From contig JAIOIE010000006.1 of assembly GCA_019912665.1 (NCBI GenBank), forward strand, positions 372,001 through 436,000: 64,000 bases of DNA, written 5' to 3'. Positions 8,948-16,618 of the stretch are shown here, piece after piece. The notes beneath the pieces were generated by a model. That model ran no database searches. It was not told where the DNA came from and worked only from the letters and a program-made list of their open reading frames with translations. The position numbers and the translations under genes are program-made. Origin of the DNA: Deltaproteobacteria bacterium (GTDB lineage: Bacteria > Desulfobacterota > GWC2-55-46). Each line of letters begins with the position of its first letter. Position 1 is the stretch's first letter.

Positions 8948-10177
8948 ATGACCGAAAACGTCTCAAAATGCCGCTCATGCGGCGGGATTGGACTCGAAAC
9001 GGTGCTTGACCTCGGGAAAACGCCGCTTGCCGACGCGCTTCTTACAGAAGAGGAGCTTGGCCGTCCTGAGCCCGAGTACCCGCTTAAAGCCGTCTTCTGC
9101 CGCGACTGCACGCTCGTACAAATACTCGAGACGGTGCCGCCGGAGGAGCTCTTCTGCAGGAGATACCCCTACTACTCCTCTTTTTCCGACGAGCTTCTCA
9201 GGCACTCGCGGGAGAACGCGCTGGAACTCATGGAAACAAGACGGCTCGATGAACAGAGCCTTGTCGTTGAGATAGCGTCGAACGACGGATACCTACTCAG
9301 GAATTTCGTCCGGAAAGGCATACCCTGCCTCGGGATAGACCCGGCTGAGGGCCCGGCAGAGGCGGCCGAGAGGGCGGGAGTGCCCACGCACTGCGCCTTC
9401 TTTAACGCCGAGCTGGCAGGGAAACTCCGCAGAATGGGGAAAAGGGCGGACGTCGTCATAGCGAATAATGTGCTTGCCCATGTGGCCGATTCCGGAAGTT
9501 TTCTCGACGGGATAAGGATACTCCTCAAGGACGACGGCGTCGCGGTAATCGAAGCCCCCTATGTCAGGGAACTCGTGGATAAATGCGAGTTCGACACCAT
9601 TTATCACGAGCACCTCTGTTATTTCTCCGCGACTTCTGTCGACCGTCTCCTCCGGAGCCGCGGCCTCTTTCTCAATTCCGTACGGAGGATACCCATCCAC
9701 GGCGGCTCGCTACGGCTCTATATAGGACTCAGAGACGAGCCTGACGCCTCGGCAACGGGCCTTCTCGAGGAGGAAAAAAGAGACGGGGTGGACGGTTTTT
9801 CCTACTATAACGATTTCGCCATCAAGGCGGAAAACATAAAAAACGGCCTGAGGCTCATGCTCAAGATACTTAAAGACGGCGGCAACCGCATCGCCGCCTA
9901 CGGTGCGGCCGCAAAGGGAGCGACACTCCTGAATTACACCGGTATAGGGAGCGACTTCATAGACTTCGTCGTGGACAGGAACATCCACAAGCAGGGGCTT
10001 TACATGCCGGGCAAGCGCATCCCCATATTCGCCCCGGAAAAGCTCCTTGAGAAGAGGCCCGATTATGTCCTTATACTCGCATGGAATTTCGCATCCGAGA
10101 TAATAAGCCAGCAGGAGGCGTACAGGGCCGCCGGCGGAAAGTTCATAGTGCCCATTCCTGAATGGAAGGTAACCTGA
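8948..10177 (+). CDS. NDP-sugar C-methyltransferase (class I SAM-dependent, zinc-binding N-terminus)
   Basis: The 409-aa protein has the three-part architecture of TylC3/TcaB9/KijD1-type sugar C-methyltransferases. First is an N-terminal zinc module (CRSCGG then CRDC), then a SAM-binding domain with VVEIASNDGYLL, then a C-terminal domain (AYGAAAKGATLLN to PDYVLILAWNF). The catalytic-region motif IYHEHLCYFS is intact. The open frame extends upstream inside rfbF, but a GGAGGG ribosome binding site at 8938-8943 favours the ATG at 8948. A branched-chain deoxysugar in the glycan is likely. Confidence 0.88.
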   Translation: MTENVSKCRSCGGIGLETVLDLGKTPLADALLTEEELGRPEPEYPLKAVFCRDCTLVQILETVPPEELFCRRYPYYSSFSDELLRHSRENALELMETRRLDEQSLVVEIASNDGYLLRNFVRKGIPCLGIDPAEGPAEAAERAGVPTHCAFFNAELAGKLRRMGKRADVVIANNVLAHVADSGSFLDGIRILLKDDGVAVIEAPYVRELVDKCEFDTIYHEHLCYFSATSVDRLLRSRGLFLNSVRRIPIHGGSLRLYIGLRDEPDASATGLLEEEKRDGVDGFSYYNDFAIKAENIKNGLRLMLKILKDGGNRIAAYGAAAKGATLLNYTGIGSDFIDFVVDRNIHKQGLYMPGKRIPIFAPEKLLEKRPDYVLILAWNFASEIISQQEAYRAAGGKFIVPIPEWKVT

Positions 10178-10191
10178 AAAAAGGAGATATG

Positions 10192-11403
10192 ATGGAGAGC
10201 CTGAACGCTCATATGGCGCCTGCACTGCCAGCCCCAGGCCCGGCAGGATGCCCGGGCTGCGGGTCCGCCGAGACCCTCGATTTTTATTCGTTCAGCGGCG
10301 CCCCGGTGCATTCCGTGCTGCTCTTCGCGACCAGGGAGGCGTCGATTGAATATCCCAGGGGCGATATAAGGCTCGCGTTCTGCGCAAAGTGCGGTTTCAT
10401 ATGGAACTGCTCCTACAATGCCGCACTGCAGGAGTACTCTGAAAGATGCGAGGAGACCCAGGGGTTTTCGGAAACATATAACGGCTTCGCGCGCCGCCTC
10501 GCCACGGACCTCATAGAAAAATACGGCTTGAGGGGCAAGCACATCCTGGAGATAGGATGCGGGAAGGGCGAGTTCCTCAATCTACTCTGCGAACTCGGCG
10601 GCAATACCGGCAAGGGCTTCGACCCCGCGTTCAGGGAGGACCGCTTAGCGCAACCGGACGGGGTTTCGTTCGTGAAGGACTTCTACTCGGAAAAATACTC
10701 GGACGAACCCGCCGACTTCATGGTCTGTAAGATGACGCTCGAGCACATCGGGGAGACGGCGAAGTTCATCTCTATCATCCGGAGGGCGCTGGGAGAAAAG
10801 GAGACACGAGTCTTCTTCCAGGTCCCAGACGTAACGAGGGTCCTCCGGGAACTTGCCTTCTGGGACGTCTACTACGAGCACTGCTCGTATTTCAGCCCCG
10901 GTTCTCTCGGAAGGCTATTCAGGGCATCGGGATTCGAAGTGACCGGCATAACCCGGGGCTATGGCGACCAGTACCTTTTCCTCGAGGCCGTCCCGTCCGC
11001 CGGAAAGGCCTCGCCACCCCTCCCCATAGAGGAAGAGCCGTCCGAGCTCAGGAACGCCGTGACCTTCTTTTCGGAAAACGTCATCCAGAAAACGGCGCTA
11101 TGGCGGCATAAACTCAGGGAATTCGGGAAATCCGGGTACAGGACCGTCCTCTGGGGCTCGGGCTCAAAGGGGGTCGCGTTCCTCACGACACTCGGCATAA
11201 CCGACGAGATAAAGTACGTGGTGGACGTAAACCCGCGGAGGTGCGGCACCTTTATGCCCGGAACAGGGCACGAGATAGTTTCTCCCGGTTTCGCCGCCCG
11301 CTACAAGCCCGATGCCGTGATCCTCATGAACCCCGTATACAGGAGCGAGGTCGTACTGGAGCTTGAGCGGCTCGGTCATTCCGCAGAGGTCCTTACGGTA
11401 TAA
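10192..11403 (+). CDS. SAM-dependent methyltransferase, sugar C-methyltransferase-like (tandem paralogue 1)
   Basis: The 403-aa protein shares the architecture of its upstream neighbour: a Cys-pair module (CPGCGS then CAKCG), SAM motif ILEIGCGKGEFL, and a C-terminal domain (VLWGSGSKGVAFL to PDAVILMNPVY). The active-site region reads VYYEHCSYFS, so the first His of the canonical Y-H-E-H is Tyr while Glu-His is kept. The start is set by AAGGAG at 10182-10186; ATG 10192 has better spacing than ATG 10189. It is much closer to the next gene than to the canonical enzyme, implying tandem duplication. Substrate is unknown. Confidence 0.82.
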   Translation: MESLNAHMAPALPAPGPAGCPGCGSAETLDFYSFSGAPVHSVLLFATREASIEYPRGDIRLAFCAKCGFIWNCSYNAALQEYSERCEETQGFSETYNGFARRLATDLIEKYGLRGKHILEIGCGKGEFLNLLCELGGNTGKGFDPAFREDRLAQPDGVSFVKDFYSEKYSDEPADFMVCKMTLEHIGETAKFISIIRRALGEKETRVFFQVPDVTRVLRELAFWDVYYEHCSYFSPGSLGRLFRASGFEVTGITRGYGDQYLFLEAVPSAGKASPPLPIEEEPSELRNAVTFFSENVIQKTALWRHKLREFGKSGYRTVLWGSGSKGVAFLTTLGITDEIKYVVDVNPRRCGTFMPGTGHEIVSPGFAARYKPDAVILMNPVYRSEVVLELERLGHSAEVLTV

Positions 11404-11410
11404 CCGGAGA

Positions 11411-12595
11411 ATGGAAAGCGCCAAAAAGACATGTCCGGTCTGCAGGTCGGAATGCGTTTCCGTTTTTGCGGAAATGGCCGGAATGCCGGTCCACTGCAAC
11501 ATCCTGTGGCACACGCGCGAAAGCGCCCTCAAGGCCCGAAGGGGCGACATAAAGCTCGGGTTCTGCAGCGGCTGCGGCCACATCTTCAACACGGGATTCG
11601 ACCCTGAAGCCGTAAAATACTCGCAGGAATACGAGAACTCGCTCCACTTCTCGCCTTTTTTCCAGGACTATGCGAGATCGCTGGCCGTAAAGCTCATCGA
11701 AAAGTTCAACCTTTACGGAAAGGACATAATAGAAATAGGCTGCGGCAAGGGCGACTTCCTTGTGCTGCTGAGCGAGCTGGGCGGGAATAGGGGCGTTGGC
11801 TTCGACGCGAGCTACGTCCACGAGAGGCTTGAGCACAGGGACAACAAGGTCGTATTCATCCAGGACCTCTACTCCGAACAGTACTCCGATTATAAGGGCG
11901 ACCTCATCTGCAGCCGCCAGGTGCTCGAGCATATCGAGTCGCCAAGGGAGTTCCTGGACAAGATGAGGAAGGCCATCGGCGACAGGAGCGATACCGTGGT
12001 CTTTTTCGAGGTCCCGAACGTCCTCTATACCTTCAGGGAGCTCGCGATATGGGACATAATCTACGAGCACTATTCCTACTTCAGCGCCATCTCCCTTGCC
12101 GAGCTCCTTTCATTGGCCGGTTTCAGGGCGGTAAGCTTCGAGGAGTCGTTCGAGGGCCAGTTCCTCTGCGCCGAAGCCTTCCCGTCCTGCGGGCCGGAGA
12201 ATGCGGTGCTTCCCGTGCCGGGCTTCAGCCTGAGCGACTTGAAGACCGCGGTAGCCGCCTTTTCAAGAAGGTACACTGGAAAGATACTCGCGTGGAAAAA
12301 CGAGCTTGAGCGGTTACGCGTTAAAGGACAGAAGGCCGTCCTCTGGGGCGGCGGGTCCAAGGGAGTTTCATTCCTTAACGCGCTAGGCGTTACAGGCCAG
12401 ATAAGCCACGTAATAGACATTAACCCGCACAAGCACGGGAAGTACATACCAGGCACCGGGCAGGAGATCGGCCCCCCCGAGTTCATCCGGGAGTACTCGC
12501 CCGACATCATCATAGTCATGAACCCCAACTACATAGGCGAGATATGGCAGATGGTCAAGGGAATGGGCCTTTCGTGCAGCATACTGTGCGCGTGA
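11411..12595 (+). CDS. SAM-dependent methyltransferase, sugar C-methyltransferase-like (tandem paralogue 2)
   Basis: The 394-aa protein is a clear paralogue of the preceding gene: CPVCRS then CSGCG, IIEIGCGKGDFL, IIYEHYSYFS, VLWGGGSKGVSFLNALG and PDIIIVMNPNY occur in the same order. A CCGGAG ribosome binding site just before ATG 11411 sets the start, seven bases after the upstream stop. The active-site region keeps Y-E-H but lacks the first His of the canonical enzyme. It may act on the same sugar at another step or on a different sugar of the repeat unit. Confidence 0.82.
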   Translation: MESAKKTCPVCRSECVSVFAEMAGMPVHCNILWHTRESALKARRGDIKLGFCSGCGHIFNTGFDPEAVKYSQEYENSLHFSPFFQDYARSLAVKLIEKFNLYGKDIIEIGCGKGDFLVLLSELGGNRGVGFDASYVHERLEHRDNKVVFIQDLYSEQYSDYKGDLICSRQVLEHIESPREFLDKMRKAIGDRSDTVVFFEVPNVLYTFRELAIWDIIYEHYSYFSAISLAELLSLAGFRAVSFEESFEGQFLCAEAFPSCGPENAVLPVPGFSLSDLKTAVAAFSRRYTGKILAWKNELERLRVKGQKAVLWGGGSKGVSFLNALGVTGQISHVIDINPHKHGKYIPGTGQEIGPPEFIREYSPDIIIVMNPNYIGEIWQMVKGMGLSCSILCA

Positions 12596-12608
12596 AAAAG
12601 GGAATGGA

Positions 12609-13499
12609 ATGGAAAAGACCCCGAAAGTCAGCATAGGGCTGCCTGTCTACAACGCCGAGCGCTTCTTAAGGGATTCCGTCGAGTCCATCCTCGGGCAGAC
12701 ATTCGGAGATTTCGAGCTCATCATCTCCGATAACGCCTCGACCGACTCGACCTTCGGCATCTGCTCGGAGTACGCCGCCCGCGACCGGAGGATAAGGCTC
12801 CACAGGAACGCGCGTAACCTCGGGGCCGCGGACAACTTCAACCGCGTTTTCCGCCTTTCGCGCGCCGAATATTTCAAATGGGCCGCCTATGACGACGTCT
12901 GCTCGCCGCATCTCCTGGAGAGGTGCATCGAGGTCCTCGATTCCGAGCCCAGAATCGTCCTCTGCTACCCGAAGACCGTCCTCATAGACGAGAACGGCAA
13001 GGAGATCGGGAAATACGACGACAGGCTCCACATACCTTACAACAGGCCCCACGAGCGCCTGCGCCACTATCTTACGAAAGTGAACCTCGCGAATGCGGTA
13101 TTCGGAGTAATGCGCTCGTCCGTCCTCAGGGAGACCAAGCTCCTGGGGAAGTACTTCGGTGCGGACTACGTCCTCCTCATGGAGGTAATCCTGAGGGGCA
13201 GGTTCCACGAGCTACAGGAGCACCTGTTCATGAGGCGGGACCATGAGAAGAACTCAAGGAGATTGCCGAGGAAGGAGATAGCAGTATGGTGGGACTCGTC
13301 GCGGAGGAGCATCTATAAGTTCATACAGAGCAAACTCGTGACGGAGCAGTTCATTGCGATAAACAGGGCCAGCCTCGGATGGTACGAGAAAGGGCTCTGC
13401 TTCGCCCAGATATCGAGGTGGGTCGTGAGGCAGTTCAAGGCCAAGGGCGGCAGGTACAAGGCCCACTTAAAACAGCGCCTGCAGCTCCCCGGCGCTTAA
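12609..13499 (+). CDS. Glycosyltransferase family 2 protein
   Basis: The 296-aa product begins with the classical GT2 start (VSIGLPVYNAERFLRDSVES), followed by ISDNASTDST and the acidic motif AAYDDVCSP near residues 95-105. This GT-A fold enzyme should be inverting and metal dependent. AGGGA upstream of ATG 12609 is a reasonable ribosome binding site. It is the last sugar gene before the exosortase, 15 bases away, so glycan assembly and exosortase are probably co-transcribed. Confidence 0.92.
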   Translation: MEKTPKVSIGLPVYNAERFLRDSVESILGQTFGDFELIISDNASTDSTFGICSEYAARDRRIRLHRNARNLGAADNFNRVFRLSRAEYFKWAAYDDVCSPHLLERCIEVLDSEPRIVLCYPKTVLIDENGKEIGKYDDRLHIPYNRPHERLRHYLTKVNLANAVFGVMRSSVLRETKLLGKYFGADYVLLMEVILRGRFHELQEHLFMRRDHEKNSRRLPRKEIAVWWDSSRRSIYKFIQSKLVTEQFIAINRASLGWYEKGLCFAQISRWVVRQFKAKGGRYKAHLKQRLQLPGA

Positions 13500-13514
13500 A
13501 CGGAGAGATAGACC

Positions 13515-14420
13515 GTGGCCATGACAGCGGAAAGCCGGATGGCGGGAGAGACCCCCGGCACGGGCGCGAGGACGAGGGTAGTGGGCATCGTCTTTTTCAG
13601 CATTGGGATCGCGGCGGCCTTCTCCGAGCACCTTGCGCTGCTATATGAGCTGGCGATGGACAGCGAGCTCTATTCACACATAGTGCTCATACCCTTTCTC
13701 AGCGCCTACCTCCTTTACTCGAGGAGAAAGGAGATACTCTCGAGCGCCGCTTACGGGCCGTTTTACGGCATCCCGGTCCTCCTTGCCGGGGCCGCCGTCT
13801 TCATAGCCGGAAGAAGCGTATTCGCGGACGGCGGCAGCTTCCATTTGGCAGCGATGGTCCTCTCGGCCGTCGTCTTCTGGATAGGCGGCTTTGTGACCGT
13901 CTTCGGCGGCCCCGCGGCAAAGGAGGCCCTCTTTCCGCTCCTTTTCCTCCTCTTTGCCGTTCCAGTGCCGGAAGCGGCGCTCGACCCGCTTATAAGGCTT
14001 CTTCAAAATGGCTCGGCCGATGCCGCGTGGTTTTTCCTGAGCGCCTCGGGGTCGCCGGTCGAGAGGGAGGGCTTATTCTTCCACCTCCCCGGGCTTACCA
14101 TCGAGGTCGCAAGGGAGTGCAGCGGCATACGCTCCAGCCTGGTCCTTTTCATCGCGGGAGTGATGGCCTCGAACATGTTCCTCCGGACCTGGCCAGGCAG
14201 GCTGGCCTTTGTGGCTGCCCTCTTTCCCATAGCCGTCGTAAAGAACGGCGTCAGGATAACAGCGCTCACGCTTGCCGGATACCATATAGACGAACGCATG
14301 CTCTACGGGACCCTGCACACGAGGGGCGGGATACTTTTCTTCCTTCTTGCTCTCCTCATGGCCGGCGTTGTCCTGTGGGCGCTTATGAAAATAGAAAAAA
14401 AAGCCGCAAGGGGCGGCTAG
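13515..14420 (+). CDS. Exosortase (EpsH/XrtA-type membrane transpeptidase/protease)
   Basis: The 301-aa multi-helix membrane protein has all three residues of the exosortase triad: Cys202 in ARECSGIRSS, Arg247 in KNGVRITAL and His268 in GTLHTRGG. The family cuts C-terminal sorting signals (PEP-CTERM and relatives) and is linked to EPS export, as here. There is no fused EpsI domain, so it is the short form. The GTG at 13515 follows GGAGA at 13502-13506 at good spacing; ATG 13521 is an alternative. Its last codons and stop lie inside a hairpin that terminates the opposing gene. prsK and prsR nearby support an XrtA-like assignment, but the exact exosortase class is not certain. Confidence 0.92.
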   Translation: MAMTAESRMAGETPGTGARTRVVGIVFFSIGIAAAFSEHLALLYELAMDSELYSHIVLIPFLSAYLLYSRRKEILSSAAYGPFYGIPVLLAGAAVFIAGRSVFADGGSFHLAAMVLSAVVFWIGGFVTVFGGPAAKEALFPLLFLLFAVPVPEAALDPLIRLLQNGSADAAWFFLSASGSPVEREGLFFHLPGLTIEVARECSGIRSSLVLFIAGVMASNMFLRTWPGRLAFVAALFPIAVVKNGVRITALTLAGYHIDERMLYGTLHTRGGILFFLLALLMAGVVLWALMKIEKKAARGG

Positions 14421-14436
14421 GCGCCCCTTGCGGCTT
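14393..14436 (-). terminator. Intrinsic terminator for the FN3/PKD gene, embedded in the exosortase 3' end
   Basis: Bases 14401-14415 and 14422-14436 form a perfect 15-bp stem with a 6-base loop. Read on the minus strand it is followed by an eight-T run (complement of 14395-14402), a textbook Rho-independent terminator. The exosortase stop codon (14418-14420) lies in the loop region, so exosortase codons and the terminator share the same bases. On the plus strand there is no T-run. Confidence 0.85.
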
Positions 14437-14520
14437 GTGCCTGGACCGGCTCCGGCTCATTTCCCGAAGCCTTCATAGAGCCCGGAGCCGTCCGGCCCTT
14501 CCGGGCATGCGGAGGCTGAT

Positions 14521-16341
14521 TTACTTCCCTCTCCTCCTTTTGCCGGCTATGACGGCCGCCCCGACGGCAAGGACCGAGAACGAGACCGAAAGGAGCGGGT
14601 ACTTGACCCCGTACACTATCGGAGTCAGAACGGTCCTCGTTGCCGTGCGGAGCACCTCGTGCCTGGCTATGAAGTCCGCGACAGGCGGGGACACCCTGTA
14701 GTAGAAGTCCACGAACGCCCTGCCTATCGGGTTCGGCAAGAGGACGCCGTCCCTGAACTCGCGGAGCACCATGACCTCGGGCTCCAGGTAGCTTCCGTAG
14801 GCAGCCGTTGCAATGAAGCAGCCGCCTTTGGATTCAGGGGCGCCCGTAGACGCAGACGACCCGCCTGAGACGGATGCCGCCGGGACTTCCACTGTCGTGG
14901 TCGCTCTGGCCGTACCGCCCTGGTCGTCAGTCACCTTCACGACCGGACTGTATGTGCCGGGCGAGCTGTATGTGAACTTGGCCGGAACGGTAGTCGTGAC
15001 CGCGTCTATAACGCCGTTGCCGTCGAAGTCCCACTCGAACTTCACTATGACCCCGTTGGGGTCGGTCGCCTTCACGTCGAACTTGATGGAGACCGAAGAA
15101 CCCTCCTGGGACACGGTGCCGACCAGCGATATGACCACCGGCGGCTTGTTTGAAGCCGAGTCTACCGAAATGGTAAGCGGCTCTGATGCGACCATGCTTC
15201 CGCCGTTGTCCTTTGCCCTCACCCTGGGCGAATAGGTCCCCGCAGACTGATAGGTATACGGCGCCGAGGGGACTGAGCCGGTATCGGCGTCGTAAACGCC
15301 GTCTCCGTCGAAATCCCATTCATAGCTGACGATGAAACCGTCGGCGTCGGCTGCCTCGGCGGACAGCTGGACCTGCAGCGGGGCGGCCCCTGAGAGCGCA
15401 GACGAGCTGAAAGAGTTAATGGCCGGCGCCTGGTTCGAGGTAGTGAAGGTCTTTGCCGCGCTCACGGCCGTGTTGCCTGCGGCGTCGGTCGAAACCGCCC
15501 TGTAGCCGTAGGCCGTGTAGCTCTGAAGCCCCTCGAGAAGGACCGAATGGACGGTGGTAAGGGAACCGTCAAGGGGCGTTGAGGACGTAAATGACCCTGA
15601 GAGCCCGAAATCCACCTGCGTGGTCGCAGGCTCGTCGGTCGTCCACGTGACAAGCGCCGAAGAATTGGTCACGTCCTTAACGAGGAGGTTCGAGACGACA
15701 GGCGGGGCGGTGTCAGGGGCCGGCGCCGTCGTGAATTTGAAATTCCCCGAAACGGTCCTGTTGCCCGACCCGTCCGAGCTTATCACCCTGTAATTGTAAG
15801 CGGTGCCCGGCTCGAGCCCGGCAAGGGCCATGGTATGCGCCGTCTTAAGGGCCTGGTCTACGGAGGTCGAACTGCCGTAGGAAGTGGTCGTGCCGTACTC
15901 GACCTGAGAAGTAGCCGGCTCGTCCGTCACCCAGTTTATGACCGCGCCTGAATGAGTGACGTCGGCCGCGTAAATGCCTGTCAGGGCCGGACCGGTGGTG
16001 TCGGACGGAATGTTCTTTGAGACCTCGTTTGAATAGGTGCTTTCCCGGCCAGCGGAGTTGTAGGCCGTAACGCTGAAATAATAGGTGCTGCCTGCCGCGA
16101 GGTCCTGGACGGTGTAGGCCGCCACATTGCCGATATCGACCGTCTTCGAATAGGACCTGGACTGCGTGCCGTAATGGACCTTGAAGCCGGCCAGGTCCGT
16201 AAGCGCCGAGCCGTCCGTGTTCGTGCTCGGCGCGGTCCACTTGAGAATTGCCTCGCCCGCGAGCGCAGGCGGCGCAACAAGCAAAAGGACCGCAATGACC
16301 GCGGCAGCCGAGAGCGAGATTAGCTTTACTGATTTAGGCAT
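14521..16341 (-). CDS. Secreted FN3/PKD repeat protein with CFI-box and C-terminal membrane anchor
   Basis: The 606-aa protein has an N-terminal signal peptide (hydrophobic core, cut near PPALAGEA). It then has three fibronectin type III-like units (about 30-300, with DEPAT motifs), two PKD domains with YEWDFDGDG and FEWDFDGNG cores (about 305-490) and a Ser/Gly linker. The end is a CFI-box ([16 protein letters not shown]) followed by a membrane helix and a KRRRGK tail. The helix plus basic tail resembles exosortase or rhombosortase sorting signals although no PEP motif is present; together with the adjacent exosortase this makes it a candidate substrate (inference). The start ATG has a strong GGGAGGT site. 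The leader has an apparent c-di-GMP riboswitch and terminator. Confidence 0.88.
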   Translation of the reverse strand: MPKSVKLISLSAAAVIAVLLLVAPPALAGEAILKWTAPSTNTDGSALTDLAGFKVHYGTQSRSYSKTVDIGNVAAYTVQDLAAGSTYYFSVTAYNSAGRESTYSNEVSKNIPSDTTGPALTGIYAADVTHSGAVINWVTDEPATSQVEYGTTTSYGSSTSVDQALKTAHTMALAGLEPGTAYNYRVISSDGSGNRTVSGNFKFTTAPAPDTAPPVVSNLLVKDVTNSSALVTWTTDEPATTQVDFGLSGSFTSSTPLDGSLTTVHSVLLEGLQSYTAYGYRAVSTDAAGNTAVSAAKTFTTSNQAPAINSFSSSALSGAAPLQVQLSAEAADADGFIVSYEWDFDGDGVYDADTGSVPSAPYTYQSAGTYSPRVRAKDNGGSMVASEPLTISVDSASNKPPVVISLVGTVSQEGSSVSIKFDVKATDPNGVIVKFEWDFDGNGVIDAVTTTVPAKFTYSSPGTYSPVVKVTDDQGGTARATTTVEVPAASVSGGSSASTGAPESKGGCFIATAAYGSYLEPEVMVLREFRDGVLLPNPIGRAFVDFYYRVSPPVADFIARHEVLRTATRTVLTPIVYGVKYPLLSVSFSVLAVGAAVIAGKRRRGK

Positions 16342-16362
16342 TTGCTACCTCCCCGTTTTTTT

Positions 16363-16396
16363 GAAAAAAAACGCCAAAGGGATTTTTCCTTTGGCG
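16363..16396 (-). terminator. Intrinsic terminator in the leader of the FN3/PKD gene (riboswitch expression platform)
   Basis: Stem arms 16372-16380 and 16388-16396 pair over 9 bp around a 7-base loop. On the minus strand an eight-T run follows (complement of 16364-16371). It ends only about 20 bases before the start codon, so it must be read through for expression. It lies downstream of the aptamer-like element at 16441-16527, the layout of a transcription-terminating riboswitch. Confidence 0.85.
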
Positions 16397-16440
16397 GCTC
16401 GGCTGACGTGGAAGCTGGGAGGTCGAATGTGCGCGAATTA

Positions 16441-16527
16441 CGAAACAGGAGGTGTTGTTGCCAGTCTTCTTTAGTCCCGTTTGCTCTGCGTCCCCCGGTT
16501 TCCCGGAGTTTGCCCTGAGCAAAGGAT
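16441..16527 (-). promoter_or_regulatory. Probable c-di-GMP-I (GEMM) riboswitch aptamer
   Basis: On the minus strand the element reads in order AGGGCAAAC, a stem capped by a GAAA tetraloop, then GGGACGCAGAGC, then ACGGGACTAAAG. These match the conserved P1b arm of GEMM-I RNAs: GGCAAAC, GAAA, GGACGCAAAGC and the start of the ACGGG-CUAA arm. A closing 7-bp helix (16517-16523 with 16480-16486) is also visible. The 3' part of the second arm (canonical UAUGG and GCCGGG) is not well matched, so this may be a divergent member. It lies in the 5' leader of the FN3/PKD gene, upstream of an intrinsic terminator. Whether ligand turns expression on or off cannot be told. Confidence 0.68.
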
Positions 16528-16581
16528 TCCCAAAAACATTTTTCTTCGCTCGACATTGTATTAAAGAGCGGAACGAAGGTA

Positions 16582-16597
16582 TGTGACCTTTATCACC
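16582..16597. promoter_or_regulatory. CRP/FNR-family-like palindrome between divergent genes
   Basis: TGTGA-N6-TCACC matches the CRP consensus TGTGA-N6-TCACA at nine of ten arm positions. It lies 22 bases before the prsK start, and about 55 bases upstream of the aptamer on the FN3/PKD side. No CRP-like gene is in the window; a chance match is possible. Confidence 0.35.
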
Positions 16598-16618
16598 CTG
16601 AGCACGGGAGAATAGCAT

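Noticed and set aside
16497-16535. Sigma-54-like -24/-12 element on the minus strand (GGGAATCCTTTGC) upstream of the FN3/PKD gene
   Set aside because: The GG-to-GC distance is nine bases instead of the strict ten, and a start here would cut off the 5' arm of the aptamer.
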